From: an uncultured Clostridia bacterium
Lineage (GTDB): Bacteria; Bacillota; Clostridia; Christensenellales; Borkfalkiaceae
DNA length: 39,058 nucleotides
Direction of reading: 5' to 3'
Assembly: GCA_947174415.1 (NCBI GenBank)
Contig: CAMWIW010000015.1
Span: 1 to 39,058, forward strand
Positions 8,361 through 16,748 of this stretch are shown here, one piece after another. Position 1 is the stretch's first letter. Every line of letters starts with the position of its first letter. A model generated the notes under the pieces. It did no database searches. It was not told the origin of the DNA and saw only the letters and a list, made by a program, of their open reading frames with translations. The position numbers were made by a program, and so were the translations under genes.

Positions 8361-8385
8361 AAAAGCCGCAACAAAAGCGGCTTTT
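8361..8385 (-). terminator. Intrinsic terminator/attenuator between pfkA and the PfkB-type kinase
   Basis: Arms 8361-8369 and 8377-8385 (AAAAGCCGC and GCGGCTTTT) form a 9-base-pair hairpin with a 7-base loop. On the minus strand it is followed by TTTTATTTT, and the ribosome site of the downstream kinase begins a few bases later. It lies only two bases past the pfkA stop codon. Confidence 0.8.
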
Positions 8386-8387
8386 AA

Positions 8388-9350
8388 TTACATTGAAATC
8401 ATTTGCAAGGTTTCATACAGCTCGTAGTTGAATTTCTTTTTCATACTCACAGCCTCAATAATATCCATATCTATTATCTCGTTCTTGCGAATACCGACAA
8501 CTCTGTTTCCGATACCGTCGTTTAAAAGTCTTACCGCTTTATTACCGAATTGCGCCGCCAACATTCTGTCCGCCATAGTAGGCGAACCGCCGCGCTGAAT
8601 ATGACCTATCGTAGTCGGTCGAACCGAATAAGTCGTAACCGACTGCAACTGTTTAGCGAATTCTTCCGCCGTGCAAACGCCCTCGGCAACAACAACTATA
8701 TTGGAATGCTTGCCGTTAGCGCGCGAACGGTTTATTCGCATTACTATATCGTCAAGATTGAATACAACTTCGGGCACGACGATAATTTCAGCGCCGCTTG
8801 CAATACCGGCAAAAAGCGCTATATCGCCGCAACGCCTTCCCATTACTTCAACGACGGAAATTCTCTCGTGCGAGGTCATGGTATCGCGCAGCTTGTTAAT
8901 TACGTCAATACAAGTATTAACCGCTGTATCGAACCCGAGAGTATAATCGGTGTATTCGAGGTCGTTGTCGATAGTACCGGGAATACCTATCGTTGGTATA
9001 CCGTATTCTTCCGAAAGACATTTTGCGCCACGGAAAGAACCGTCTCCGCCTATAACGACGAGCCCGTCAATACCCCTTGCTTCAAGAGTTTTAACCGCCC
9101 TTTTCTGTCCTTCTTTGGTAAGCATTTCAAGGCAACGCGCCGTTCTCAATTTAGTGCCGCCTCTTTGAACGATATCAGAAACGGAACGCATTTCCATTGC
9201 TACCATATCGTCGTCGATAAGCCCCTGATAGCCGCGTTCTATGCCGTAAACTTCCATACCGAAGTAAATTGCGGTGCGCACGACCGCGCGTATACACGCA
9301 TTCATACCGGGGGCGTCGCCACCGCTCGTAAGTAAGCCTATTCTTTTCAC
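8388..9350 (-). CDS. pfkA: ATP-dependent 6-phosphofructokinase
   Basis: Glycolytic enzyme that phosphorylates fructose 6-phosphate to fructose 1,6-bisphosphate in the cytoplasm, normally a tetramer. Its 320 residues match the short bacterial PfkA form. The N-terminal LTSGGDAPGMN (7-17) binds nucleotide. GGDGS at 101-105, rather than GGDD, points to ATP and not pyrophosphate as donor. TIDND at 126-130 holds the catalytic Asp128, and MGRRCGD is present. The start is a GTG at 9350 with GGAGG 6 bases upstream. The gene lies downstream of dnaE, a common order in Bacillota, but has its own promoter and a structured leader. Pyruvate kinase, often next in this cluster, is absent here. Confidence 0.97.
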   Translation of the reverse strand: MKRIGLLTSGGDAPGMNACIRAVVRTAIYFGMEVYGIERGYQGLIDDDMVAMEMRSVSDIVQRGGTKLRTARCLEMLTKEGQKRAVKTLEARGIDGLVVIGGDGSFRGAKCLSEEYGIPTIGIPGTIDNDLEYTDYTLGFDTAVNTCIDVINKLRDTMTSHERISVVEVMGRRCGDIALFAGIASGAEIIVVPEVVFNLDDIVMRINRSRANGKHSNIVVVAEGVCTAEEFAKQLQSVTTYSVRPTTIGHIQRGGSPTMADRMLAAQFGNKAVRLLNDGIGNRVVGIRKNEIIDMDIIEAVSMKKKFNYELYETLQMISM

Positions 9351-9356
9351 TATAAA

Positions 9357-9417
9357 CCTCCAAACGTTAACCGTTTTATGCGCGGCTTGCAGCCTGCCCC
9401 CTTTAACGCATAAAACG
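9357..9417 (-). promoter_or_regulatory. Structured pfkA leader with two exclusive hairpins
   Basis: An 11-base perfect inverted repeat (arms 9372-9382 and 9407-9417) encloses a small inner hairpin (GGCT 9384-9387 with AGCC 9391-9394). A second hairpin, AAACG 9362-9366 with CGTTT 9372-9376, uses part of the same arm and abuts the GGAGG site at 9357-9361. The two cannot form together, which resembles a translational switch. It matches no riboswitch class I know. Confidence 0.5.
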
Positions 9418-9439
9418 CAATTTCATCATTCCACAGAAT

Positions 9440-9468
9440 ATTATAACAAAATAAATTTTAAATTACAA
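9440..9468 (-). promoter_or_regulatory. pfkA promoter
   Basis: Minus strand TTGTAA (9468-9463), a 17-base spacer ending TGT and TATAAT (9445-9440), the same extended -10 form as the GH16 promoter. It lies just past the dnaE stop codon and gives a leader of about 80 bases. Confidence 0.82.
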
Positions 9469-9491
9469 GAGTTTTTAAAAATTTTCACGAT

Positions 9492-12400
9492 TTATTCAAC
9501 GTATTTGACGTCCGACTGTTCCAACAGCGAATAAAGCTCGGCTAAAAGACCTCTGCAATAGTTAATTCCCGTAGGAAAAGTGTATTTTTTATCACCGCGC
9601 ACAATCTTACATAAAGTCTGACCCTCGTAGTTTGAAAGCGTGGTTAACAGCTCTTCGAAAGCCGTATCGTCAAGCGCGGTTGCTTTTAACCAAAGCACTT
9701 CCTGCTTTTTCGTCGGTTTCTCCGACGGCTTGTTACCGCCTGATAAATCTATTTCGGTGAGGTCGTCTATTATACAACTGAACCCCTTTTCGGCGTCAAC
9801 TTCGAGTTTACCGGAAATTTTAACGATTTTATCGTTACCTACGAACGGCTTGACCTTTTCATATACGGCAGGGAAGCACACACATTCCAAACTTCCATAT
9901 ACGTCTTCAAGATTCAAAAACGCCATAAAAGCACCCGTGCGTTTAGTCGTCGTCCGTCTGAACGAGCCGATAATACCCGCCATAGTAATTCTCATACCGT
10001 CCTGAATACGGTTATACGTGCGGTTTCCGTCCTCGTCTTCAACGTAATCGGTCATAAACGAACAGTCAAAGTTGCAACCTTCGATTGAATGCATATACTT
10101 TTCAAACGGGTGTCCGCTGACGTAAACGCCCAGCACTTCCTTTTCCTTTGCAAGCTTTTCGTTGAGCTCGAATTCGGGTATTTTCGGATAAACCACTTCA
10201 AGCGTTTCGTCTTCGATAATATCCCCGAAAAGGCTTATCTGCGCCCCGCTCTTCTGTTTGTTTATCGCCTTTGCGCGCGAACACAAATCCTCGTATACTT
10301 GCGCAAGCTGCGAACGGGGAACACCCATTTCGTCAAACGCCCCCGCATAGATAAGTCCCTCTACAAGCCGCGAGTTTAAATTCTCGATACACCGTGAAAC
10401 GAAGTCGGGGAAGTCCTTAAATTTACCGTTCTTTTCCCTCTCTTCGATTATGCTGTCAACTACGCCCTGCCCAACGCCTTTAAGCGCCGAAATCCCGAAG
10501 CGCACGCCGTCGTTTTCAACCCTGAATACGGAACGGCTCTTATTTATATCGGGCGGAAGAACCTTATATTTTTTATCTTTTAGATAAAGAACGTACTTGG
10601 TTATTTCGTCAATTTTATTCAAGCGGTTGTTTAAAAGCGCGCAAATAAACTCTTTGCAATAATACTTTTTAAGCCACGCCGTCTGATACGCAAGCGTCGC
10701 GTAGGCCGCCGCATGCGATTTATTGAACGCATATGACGCAAATCCTTCCATATCGCCGAATATTTTATTGGCTACGTCGGCAGGTATTCCGTTTTGCACG
10801 CAACCGTCGATTTTGCTGCCGTTAATATCGCTTACGCCGCCGTTAATGAATTTTTCCTTCTGCGCCATAAGCGTTTTCTTATCTTTCTTACCCATTGCAC
10901 GGCGTACGAGGTCAGCTTCGCCGAGCGAAAAGCCCGCAAGGTTTTGGAATATTTGCATAACCTGTTCCTGATAAACCGGTATGCCGTAGGTAACCTGTAA
11001 TATCTGCTTTTCTTGCTCGCAGTCGTATGAAATAGGCTCTTGCCCGTGCTTTCGCGCACAAAAGCTGTCAATGAATTTCATAGGACCGGGGCGGTACAGT
11101 GAAACACCCGCTATAAGGTCCTCCAAGGTGTCGGGTTTAAGGGTTTTCATGAACCGTTTCATGCCTCCGGCTTCGAGCTGGAACACCCCGTCCGTGTCGC
11201 CCTCGGAAATGAGCGAATACGCTCCCTCGTCAGTATAACCTAATTTAGTAAAGTCTACGTCTATTCCGTAATCCTCTTTAATGTAGTCTACGCACTTTTT
11301 AATATCCGTAAGGGTAACGAGCGCAAGGAAGTCCATTTTCAACATTCCGAGAGCTTCTATTTCCTTGGCAACGAATTGCGTGGTTATATCTTCGCCGTTC
11401 CTCGAAAGCGGTACGTTATCGGCAATTCTCTTTTGGCATATAACTACGCCTGCTGCATGCATACCCGTCTGTCTGGGCATTCCCTCTATTTTTAAAGCCA
11501 TATCTATGACCTTTTTAAGGGTGGCGTCAGTTTCGTAAATGCTGCAAAATTCGTTGTTTCTTACGGCTTTTAGCTCGTTATATTTGCTCTCAAGCTCGGA
11601 TTTTTTATCCTCGTCGTTTTCCTTTTCGAACTTTTCCCTCGCGCTTTCGAGACGGCGTCCCAAAAGGTCGCCTATCGACGTTTTACCGTCCATTATTTTG
11701 GTAAGTCTGTCCGTTTCGGAATAGGGAACGCGCATAACGCGTCCTACGTCTTTTATAGAGTTTTTCGCCGCCATAGTGCCAAAAGTAACGATTTGGCACA
11801 CGTTCTCAACACCGTATTTTTGTCTTACGTACTCTATGGTTTCTTCTCGCCTGTCCGTGCAGAAGTCTATATCGAAGTCGGGCATTGATACGCGGTCGGG
11901 GTTTAAAAAACGCTCGAAAAGAAGGTCGTATTGTAACGGCTCGACGTCTGTTATTCCTATGGAATAAGCCACGATTGAGCTTACGCCCGAACCGCGCCCC
12001 GGTCCTACGGGAATTCCTTGCTCTTTAGACCAATTAATGAAGTCCCAAACAACGAGATAATAATCGGCGTAGCCCATTCCGCAAATTATATCGAGTTCGT
12101 ATTTTTCTCTGTCTAACTCCCTTTGCGACAGTTTGTCGCCGTAACGCTTTTTAAGCCCTTCGGCAGAAAGCTTTCTCAAATATTCTTCCGCGGTCGAGCC
12201 GTCTTGCGGCGTGTACTCGGGAATAAGAGTTTTATCCTTTATGGGATAGCCTTTTTTATCAAGGTTAAACGCAGGCTCGGTTACCTTATCCGCGATTTTG
12301 CGCGTGTTTGCAATGGCTTGCGGCAGGTTAGGGAAAAGGGCGGACATCTCATCGCCCGACTTAAAATAGAATTCGTTTGTTGAAAACTTCATTCTTTTCG

Positions 12401-13082
12401 GGTCGTCAAGCTGCTTTTTCATCTGAATACACATCAGAACGTCTTGCATCTCGGCGTCTTCCTTTTCGAGATAGTGAACGTCGTTGGTTGCTACTATTTC
12501 CGCACCGATATCGTCCGCAAGCTTTAATAAAAGAGGCAATACTCTCTGCTCTTCTTCTATGCCGTGGTTTTGAATTTCTATATAAAAATCTTCCCCAAAC
12601 GCACCCTGAAGTTCAAGCGCAAGCTTTTTCGCGCCTTCGTAGTCGCCCGCAAGAAGCCGCCTCGGTATTCCGCCCGCAATGCACGCCGAAAGACAAATTA
12701 CGCCCTCGGAATGTTCCTTCAAAACCTTGTAATCTATCTTTGGTTTATAATAAAACCCGTCCACGAATGCAAGCGAATCAAGCTGAACCAAATTCTTATA
12801 GCCCGCCTTGTTCTTTGCAAGCAAAATTAAATGTTCGGCCGTATTTGACGACTTGTCGTGCATATTAGCCGTCATATAAAATTCACAGCCGATTATGTAC
12901 TTTATACCCGCTTGATAAGCCTTTTCCGCAAGTTGAAGCGTGCCGTACATATTCCCATGGTCGGTTATACATACGGTATCCACGCCGTTTTTCTTGCAAT
13001 AATCTATTAGATTGTCTATCTTGCACGCGCCGTCCAAAAGCGAATATTCGGTGTGAAGATGTAAATGTACGAAATCCGTCAT
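9492..13082 (-). CDS. dnaE: DNA polymerase III alpha subunit (DnaE)
   Basis: C-family replicative DNA polymerase of 1196 residues. The N-terminal PHP domain opens with HLHLHTEYSLLDG (6-18) and has ITDHGN (39-44). The palm domain carries the catalytic aspartates in PDFDIDF (401-407), and LKMDFLALVTLT holds the third. Tandem helix-hairpin-helix, beta-binding and OB-fold regions follow, the OB fold at roughly 1010-1090. The architecture is the DnaE type, not PolC, as there is no inserted exonuclease domain. In Bacillota DnaE usually works beside PolC; whether this genome has PolC is not visible. The ATG at 13082 is preceded by GAGG overlapping the end of whiA, so the two genes are coupled. Confidence 0.97.
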   Translation of the reverse strand: MTDFVHLHLHTEYSLLDGACKIDNLIDYCKKNGVDTVCITDHGNMYGTLQLAEKAYQAGIKYIIGCEFYMTANMHDKSSNTAEHLILLAKNKAGYKNLVQLDSLAFVDGFYYKPKIDYKVLKEHSEGVICLSACIAGGIPRRLLAGDYEGAKKLALELQGAFGEDFYIEIQNHGIEEEQRVLPLLLKLADDIGAEIVATNDVHYLEKEDAEMQDVLMCIQMKKQLDDPKRMKFSTNEFYFKSGDEMSALFPNLPQAIANTRKIADKVTEPAFNLDKKGYPIKDKTLIPEYTPQDGSTAEEYLRKLSAEGLKKRYGDKLSQRELDREKYELDIICGMGYADYYLVVWDFINWSKEQGIPVGPGRGSGVSSIVAYSIGITDVEPLQYDLLFERFLNPDRVSMPDFDIDFCTDRREETIEYVRQKYGVENVCQIVTFGTMAAKNSIKDVGRVMRVPYSETDRLTKIMDGKTSIGDLLGRRLESAREKFEKENDEDKKSELESKYNELKAVRNNEFCSIYETDATLKKVIDMALKIEGMPRQTGMHAAGVVICQKRIADNVPLSRNGEDITTQFVAKEIEALGMLKMDFLALVTLTDIKKCVDYIKEDYGIDVDFTKLGYTDEGAYSLISEGDTDGVFQLEAGGMKRFMKTLKPDTLEDLIAGVSLYRPGPMKFIDSFCARKHGQEPISYDCEQEKQILQVTYGIPVYQEQVMQIFQNLAGFSLGEADLVRRAMGKKDKKTLMAQKEKFINGGVSDINGSKIDGCVQNGIPADVANKIFGDMEGFASYAFNKSHAAAYATLAYQTAWLKKYYCKEFICALLNNRLNKIDEITKYVLYLKDKKYKVLPPDINKSRSVFRVENDGVRFGISALKGVGQGVVDSIIEEREKNGKFKDFPDFVSRCIENLNSRLVEGLIYAGAFDEMGVPRSQLAQVYEDLCSRAKAINKQKSGAQISLFGDIIEDETLEVVYPKIPEFELNEKLAKEKEVLGVYVSGHPFEKYMHSIEGCNFDCSFMTDYVEDEDGNRTYNRIQDGMRITMAGIIGSFRRTTTKRTGAFMAFLNLEDVYGSLECVCFPAVYEKVKPFVGNDKIVKISGKLEVDAEKGFSCIIDDLTEIDLSGGNKPSEKPTKKQEVLWLKATALDDTAFEELLTTLSNYEGQTLCKIVRGDKKYTFPTGINYCRGLLAELYSLLEQSDVKYVE

Positions 13083-13089
13083 AAGTACC

Positions 13090-14043
13090 TCAATCGGTCA
13101 GCGACGCGGCAAGCTCGCTTAATTTTCTCATTCTGTGGTTTAAACAACTTTTAGAAATTTTCAGCCTTTCGGCAAGTTCCTGCATAGAAGCGTTCTTGTC
13201 GGCAAGGCGACACTCGGCAACCTCAAAAAGCGCATTATCAAGACTTTGAAGTCCTATCGTCTGCGCAATAATCTCTATTGCCCTTACTTGTTTTACGGAA
13301 GCAGTAACAGTCTTATCAATATTTGAGACCGAACAGTTATTAACTCTGTTTTCATTGTTCTGTCTGTCTTTCAGTTCAACTACTCTGTTAAGCTTTTCAA
13401 GACTTTTTTCACAGCCCATAACCGCAAAAACGTCCGAAATTACCGATCTGCTCTTGGCATAAACGACCCATTTGTCCTTGCGCATAACAAGTTTTGCAAG
13501 AATTTCGAACTCACACAACAGATCTAAAAAATCGTTTGCCGTCAGTTTGTTTGAAAAAACGATTTCAAAATGGTATCCCGTGCGACTTGACGCCCCCTCT
13601 TCGGGAATAGTGCAGCTCCCGCCGCCCAAAAAAGCGCCTTTTAGAAAACTAATCCTACATTCGTCGTTTTTGAAAATAGCGTCATCTACCGAAAAATTGA
13701 TAAATAACCCGTCATCGTCTTCGTTGACAATTTTAAGTTCCTTTAACAGCGCGTCGGTCTTATCGTTTGCACATTCGAATGCAAGCTTGTCTTTACCGCT
13801 CAAAAGGTCGAATTTTGCGCCAGAAACCGTGATAGAAAGCCCGAATTCTTCTTCTAAAATATTTAAAAAGAACTCAGCAGTTCGCTCGTTTTCGGTTACG
13901 AGTTCGAACCCAAAAAACCCGTTTCTCGAAATTACGCTGCCGCTCGTGCGTATAAACGCAGACAAAATGGCGTGCGTACTTTTTTTTCCTGAAACGGGCA
14001 ACGAGGTTATTTCGTTTTTAATTTCTTCGGTAAAATTCAACAT
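13090..14043 (-). CDS. whiA: DNA-binding protein WhiA
   Basis: WhiA family, 317 residues: an N-terminal domain related to LAGLIDADG homing endonucleases but without nuclease function, and a C-terminal helix-turn-helix domain (about 230-317). The C-terminal domain includes ELAERLKISKSCLNHRMRKL, typical of the family. WhiA controls sporulation septation in Streptomyces and affects chromosome segregation and division in Bacillus. The gene sits between a PHP protein and dnaE and is part of the murB operon; only a weak GGA site precedes its ATG. In most Bacillota it follows rapZ and mgfK (yvcK), which are missing from this stretch. Confidence 0.95.
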   Translation of the reverse strand: MLNFTEEIKNEITSLPVSGKKSTHAILSAFIRTSGSVISRNGFFGFELVTENERTAEFFLNILEEEFGLSITVSGAKFDLLSGKDKLAFECANDKTDALLKELKIVNEDDDGLFINFSVDDAIFKNDECRISFLKGAFLGGGSCTIPEEGASSRTGYHFEIVFSNKLTANDFLDLLCEFEILAKLVMRKDKWVVYAKSRSVISDVFAVMGCEKSLEKLNRVVELKDRQNNENRVNNCSVSNIDKTVTASVKQVRAIEIIAQTIGLQSLDNALFEVAECRLADKNASMQELAERLKISKSCLNHRMRKLSELAASLTD

Positions 14044-14075
14044 AATTAATCCAAATATCTACTGCACAAGAAGCT

Positions 14076-14852
14076 TTATAAATTCTTTTCTTTATATTCC
14101 TGAAATCTGAATTTCGGAAGACGACCGTCTATATTGTCTATTTGTTCCAAAGGCACGTTCGCTCCTTTCAAAATTTCTTCGGCAATTTTAGTATCGCCAA
14201 CCCTGTCCGCCGAGTGCGCGTCGGAATTAATCACAAACCTGACGCCGGTTGCCGCCATTCTGTTCAGTTCCTCCGCCGAAACGTGCCGTTTTTTCGTGTT
14301 TATTTCAATATAAGTCCCGTAATCAGCGCAACACTTGGCCACTTCTTCAAGGTCACAATAACATTTATAATTGATATGAGTCAGAATATCTACGGGATTA
14401 CTTTTTACAGTATTGATATACGCCTTCGTGGTGTTCTCGATAATTTTTTTAGAGGGCGTTCTGCCAAACTTGTATGCTAAATAATTTTTAAGCATAATAT
14501 TGTAAAAATCGGAAAACTTTTTGTATCTTAAAACTTCGTGAATACCAAAAAGATACAAATCGAAATACTGCAAATCGCTTTCCTTCATATCGGTTTCACC
14601 GTTCACGGAAATGAGATTGCTTTCCATTCCCATAAGCACTTTAACACCCGTAATCTTTTCCGCCTCATCTATTTCAGCCCTTAAATCGGGTAATTTTTTG
14701 CGTTTTAAGCCGAAAAGTAAATGATTAAAGCCGTGATCTGTTATACCGATTTGTTTCAGTCCCTTAGCTTTAGCCGCTTTGGCATTCTCCCAAACCGTAT
14801 TTTTACCGTGAGAATAAGGCGTATGAGTATGATAATCAGCAGTTAAGTTCAT
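14076..14852 (-). CDS. PHP-domain metal-dependent phosphoesterase
   Basis: Stand-alone PHP domain protein of 258 residues, related to histidinol phosphatase and the YcdX group. The metal-binding motifs are all present: HTHTPYSHG near residues 8-16, TDHG at about 37-40, GMESN near 74, THINY around 160 and SDAH near 212. The substrate is unknown. The start is the ATG at 14852, with AGGTGA ending 5 bases upstream; a GTG three codons earlier falls inside that site. The start overlaps the end of murB by 17 bases, so translation is coupled. A PHP gene between murB and rapZ/whiA occurs in other Clostridia; a role in envelope or nucleotide turnover is only a guess. Confidence 0.9.
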   Translation of the reverse strand: MNLTADYHTHTPYSHGKNTVWENAKAAKAKGLKQIGITDHGFNHLLFGLKRKKLPDLRAEIDEAEKITGVKVLMGMESNLISVNGETDMKESDLQYFDLYLFGIHEVLRYKKFSDFYNIMLKNYLAYKFGRTPSKKIIENTTKAYINTVKSNPVDILTHINYKCYCDLEEVAKCCADYGTYIEINTKKRHVSAEELNRMAATGVRFVINSDAHSADRVGDTKIAEEILKGANVPLEQIDNIDGRLPKFRFQEYKEKNL

Positions 14853-15729
14853 TAAATTCACCTATGTAAATAACCTCTTCCTCAAGGTTTATCCCCGTTT
14901 TTTCGTATACCGACTTCTTGACCGTTTTAATAAGGGTGTACACTTCGTCAGCGCTACCGTTTTTATTGATAATAAAATTCGCGTGTTCGCCGCTTACTTC
15001 CGCCCCGCCGATTTTCAGTCCTTTTAAACCAGCCTCGTCAATAAGTTTTCCAGCGCTAAGCCCATCGGGATTTTTAAATATACAACCGCAACTTTTTCCC
15101 TTAGGTTGATGTTTTCTTAGTTCAAGAAAATAATTAATATTCTCTTCAACTTTTTGTGGTTTTTCATGCTCAAAACTTGCAAAAACAGCCACAATCAAGG
15201 CATTTATGTCAGACATAGTACTATGTTTATTGCCAAAATTGCAGTTTTTATGTGATATTTCACGGGTTTTTCCGTCAAACACTGAAACTGACAGAATGTT
15301 ACTTTCAATACGCCGATTGCTTGTGCCGCCATTCATTACGGTAAGCCCGCCTATACTTGCAGGTATACCTGCAAGATACTCGAAACCTGTAATACCGTGT
15401 TTTACGCAAAAGGACAACAGCTGGTGCACCGTCGTTCCGCTTAAAATTTTGAGGCAGTTTCCGTCGATTTCTACGCCTTGCAAATATTTCGTACAGATAA
15501 CCGCACCGTCAAACGGCTTATCGGAAATCAGCAGATTAGACCCATTGCCTAAAATGAAAAACTTTTCACCTTGCTTTTTGAGGTATTTATATACAACAAC
15601 GGCCTCTTCCTCGCTTTTGGGATAGTAGGCAATATTTGCCGTGCCGCCTAAACCGTAAGTGGTGTGTTTCGAAAAGTTAAATTTTTCCTCAATTTTGACG
15701 GCTTTTATAGCATTTTCGACTTTACGCAA
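14836..15729 (-). CDS. murB: UDP-N-acetylenolpyruvoylglucosamine reductase
   Basis: FAD-dependent enzyme reducing UDP-GlcNAc-enolpyruvate to UDP-MurNAc with NADPH, the second committed step of peptidoglycan synthesis. The 297 residues contain the FAD-binding TYGLGG (24-29), LGNGSNLL (60-67) and GIPASIGG (121-128) motifs. It is the short type II form common in Bacillota. The residue normally the catalytic serine in GSxFKNP is Cys216 here (GCIFKNP, 215-221). Translation most likely starts at TTG (15729), since AGAGGTGG lies just upstream and no in-frame ATG or GTG is near. It leads the murB-PHP-whiA-dnaE operon from an extended -10 promoter. Confidence 0.96.
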   Translation of the reverse strand: MRKVENAIKAVKIEEKFNFSKHTTYGLGGTANIAYYPKSEEEAVVVYKYLKKQGEKFFILGNGSNLLISDKPFDGAVICTKYLQGVEIDGNCLKILSGTTVHQLLSFCVKHGITGFEYLAGIPASIGGLTVMNGGTSNRRIESNILSVSVFDGKTREISHKNCNFGNKHSTMSDINALIVAVFASFEHEKPQKVEENINYFLELRKHQPKGKSCGCIFKNPDGLSAGKLIDEAGLKGLKIGGAEVSGEHANFIINKNGSADEVYTLIKTVKKSVYEKTGINLEEEVIYIGEFNELNC

Positions 15730-15743
15730 TCTCCACCTCTACA

Positions 15744-15772
15744 ATGATACCATTTTTTTACACTTATTTCAA
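15744..15772 (-). promoter_or_regulatory. murB operon promoter
   Basis: Minus strand TTGAAA (15772-15767), a 17-base spacer ending TGG and TATCAT (15749-15744). The -35 box directly follows the stop codon of the upstream gene. The leader is only about 13 bases long. Confidence 0.8.
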
Positions 15773-16711
15773 TTAATTAAGTAAATTTTTCAGCTTTTTT
15801 ATATCACAATTTATTATTGACTGGTTGATTTCGTTTTTCGTGCTTTCACTTATGGGTAGCGTAAGCCTGCATTCATAAGTCAACCCCTCCAAAAGATGCA
15901 AATCGTCGTCATATAAGCTCTCTCCTTCACACATCAAACCTAATGCCGTAACGCCGTCTTTATTGTTAAGAAGAAAACTTATGAATCGCTCAGCCAATAC
16001 CGTTTTCTTAGTTTCAGTGCAAGTTACTGAAATGTTTTGATATAAATCGTTGAATTCCGTAACAGGCTTTATCGAATAAGCTACCCCCCTCGTCCTTAAC
16101 CTGAAAATATCTCTTTGCGTACCTAAAAGATATTTATAGTCTCCATTAATCAGCTTTACGTAGGCCGCTGTTGGTTTAGCAAAGTCAGCGCCGTTTACTC
16201 CGCACAAGAGCGCAGCCGCACCTGAAAGATTACCGTTTCCTTCGTTGATTATAAGATTTTCGGTATTAATATCTTTAAAATCTGCGCTTGTGTCAAGCGA
16301 AAGAAAACAGTACCCGCCGTTGCACCAATTATAATAGGGCTTATTATTACCGCGGATATAGCTTTCAATTCCGTACATTCCCGCGCCGTAAGAAATCATA
16401 TCGGGTATATTTCCTCTGTTCAAGTTTAACCTTGCGGCGTCGGCAGAAAGAGAATTTACGGTGATATAGCACCCGCTATCCTTTGAGAATTCGTCGGCTA
16501 AGTTCTGCAAATAGGTTGCACGAGAACCTTTCCCGCCCTCGAAACCGTCAATTTGCCACAGAGTAAGAACGCTCATTTCGCTCGTAGTAGCGTTACCATT
16601 TTTCTTTACCGTTGCCATTATCGGCACGGCGATAATAACCGCAAAGCACAGAGAAAACAGTAAAGATCTGAAAATTTTCTTTTTATTGAAGCGTATTTTA
16701 ATTTTTGGCAT
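15773..16711 (-). CDS. Orphan membrane-anchored solute-binding-protein homologue
   Basis: 312 residues. A basic N-terminus (MPKIKIRFNKKKIF) and one hydrophobic segment (about 15-34) without a lipobox cysteine suggest a membrane anchor or uncleaved signal. The next part resembles the first lobe of family 1 sugar-binding proteins: SVLTLWQIDGFEGGKG, YLQNLADEFSKDSG and a segment with PDMISYG. Known sugar binders usually exceed 400 residues, so about a third seems missing, yet the frame is intact and ends cleanly. No permease or ATPase gene is adjacent. The ATG at 16711 lacks any Shine-Dalgarno match, and a strongly structured region lies upstream. It may sense or bind a ligand rather than feed a transporter; that is inference. 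Confidence 0.75.
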   Translation of the reverse strand: MPKIKIRFNKKKIFRSLLFSLCFAVIIAVPIMATVKKNGNATTSEMSVLTLWQIDGFEGGKGSRATYLQNLADEFSKDSGCYITVNSLSADAARLNLNRGNIPDMISYGAGMYGIESYIRGNNKPYYNWCNGGYCFLSLDTSADFKDINTENLIINEGNGNLSGAAALLCGVNGADFAKPTAAYVKLINGDYKYLLGTQRDIFRLRTRGVAYSIKPVTEFNDLYQNISVTCTETKKTVLAERFISFLLNNKDGVTALGLMCEGESLYDDDLHLLEGLTYECRLTLPISESTKNEINQSIINCDIKKLKNLLN

Positions 16712-16748
16712 ATACTATTTTATTTTAAAAACTGCCAAAAAATACGTT

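Noticed and set aside
8550-9335. Long open frame on the plus strand opposite pfkA (261 codons)
   Set aside because: pfkA on the other strand has all family motifs; the antisense frame has low-complexity, motif-free sequence and no ribosome site.
13472-14110. Open frame opposite whiA (212 codons)
   Set aside because: Serine-rich shadow of whiA codon use, without a ribosome site.
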